From Elusimicrobiota bacterium (GTDB lineage: Bacteria; Elusimicrobiota; Endomicrobiia; Endomicrobiales; Endomicrobiaceae), in NCBI GenBank assembly GCA_031282945.1, contig JAITCX010000057.1, positions 1 to 6,117 of the forward strand: a stretch of DNA of 6,117 nt. The letters run 5' to 3'. Shown here piece after piece: positions 5,959-6,117 of this stretch. How positions within the stretch are numbered: position 1 is the first letter of the stretch; every line of letters begins with the position of its first letter. The position numbers and the translations under genes are program-made. The notes beneath the pieces were generated by a model that was not told the DNA's origin, did not search any database, and worked only from the letters and a program-made list of their open reading frames with translations.

Positions 5959-6057
5959 ATGTTTTCGTTTAGCAAGAGAGGAAGCGGTGTGCAAACAAGT
6001 CCTAGATTTGCGGTGGGACAATGGATTATAGATTTCAGGAAAAGCCAAAAAAGTTGA
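5959..6057 (+). other. Small 32-codon reading frame ending in the repeat; status uncertain
   Basis: ATG at 5959 opens a frame of 32 residues (MFSFSKRGSGVQTS..., ending with the same 17 residues as copy A) with a stop at 6055-6057. A purine-rich TAAAGAGAAA precedes the ATG, but no classical ribosome-binding site. The tail is conserved at protein level between the two repeat copies. I do not recognise a family. It may be a duplicated gene remnant or an extragenic repeat that happens to be open in this frame. Confidence 0.25.
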
Positions 6058-6117
6058 AGTTTTAAAATAAAATTAAATAGTTCAAAAAAAATAATTTGGG
6101 TGTGGGAGTTGTTATTG
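6004..6117. repeat. 114-bp direct repeat, copy B, reaching the window edge
   Basis: This copy is 203 bp downstream of copy A and about 96% identical to it. It still matches at the last base of the window, so the true repeat is longer or further copies may follow. The sequence between the copies (5915-6003) is not itself repeated in the window. Confidence 0.85.

Noticed and set aside
5801..6117. CRISPR-like array
   Set aside because: There are only two repeats in view, each at least 114 bp with an 89-bp gap; CRISPR repeats are much shorter and regularly spaced, and no cas gene is present. The Cas4-like protein at 1492 is a solitary RecB-type nuclease next to rsmD.

Overview
The window looks like part of a chromosome from an AT-rich Gram-negative bacterium. 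The genes lie close together, TTG is used as a start codon at least twice, and three consecutive products carry Sec signal peptides, one of them a TolC-type outer-membrane channel. The mix of families (a PDDEXK/AAA-type protein common in anaerobic gut bacteria, RsmD, TolC-like, periplasmic patatin, TPR protein) would suit Elusimicrobiota/Endomicrobium-like or similar gut anaerobes. That is an impression from composition and gene content, and the sequence alone does not prove a lineage. All recognisable genes are on the + strand.

Region by region: (1) positions 1-753 hold the 3' part of a PD-(D/E)XK nuclease-domain protein cut by the left window edge, followed by one or two AU-rich hairpins with T8 tracts. 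(2) Positions 911-2241 hold a two-gene unit: rsmD-like 16S rRNA methyltransferase (TTG start) overlapping by ATGA with a small RecB/Cas4-like nuclease that carries an apparent Fe-S cysteine set. The RsmD protein has Gly where the catalytic motif IV (D/N)PP(Y/F) should have Asp or Asn. (3) Positions 2376-5521 hold a tightly packed three-gene envelope operon: a short TolC-like outer-membrane protein, a periplasmic patatin-like phospholipase whose start lies inside the preceding gene, and an exported TPR protein starting one base after the previous stop.

(4) Positions 5522-6117 hold no convincing gene but are not featureless. A perfect 14-bp GC-rich hairpin with a GAAA loop probably ends the operon. 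It is followed by a perfect 16-bp inverted repeat with a 76-bp centre, a second perfect hairpin of 10 bp, and two copies of a 114-bp direct repeat 203 bp apart. The second copy runs to the window edge. The two copies differ at only four positions; the two differences inside a shared reading frame are both synonymous.

The envelope operon is the functional core: channel, lipid hydrolase and TPR scaffold would all act in or at the periplasm, so a shared role in outer-membrane lipid handling or export is plausible but inferred. The most unusual signals are the altered RsmD catalytic motif, the balanced shortening of both TolC repeats, and the structured repeat-bearing tail after 5521.
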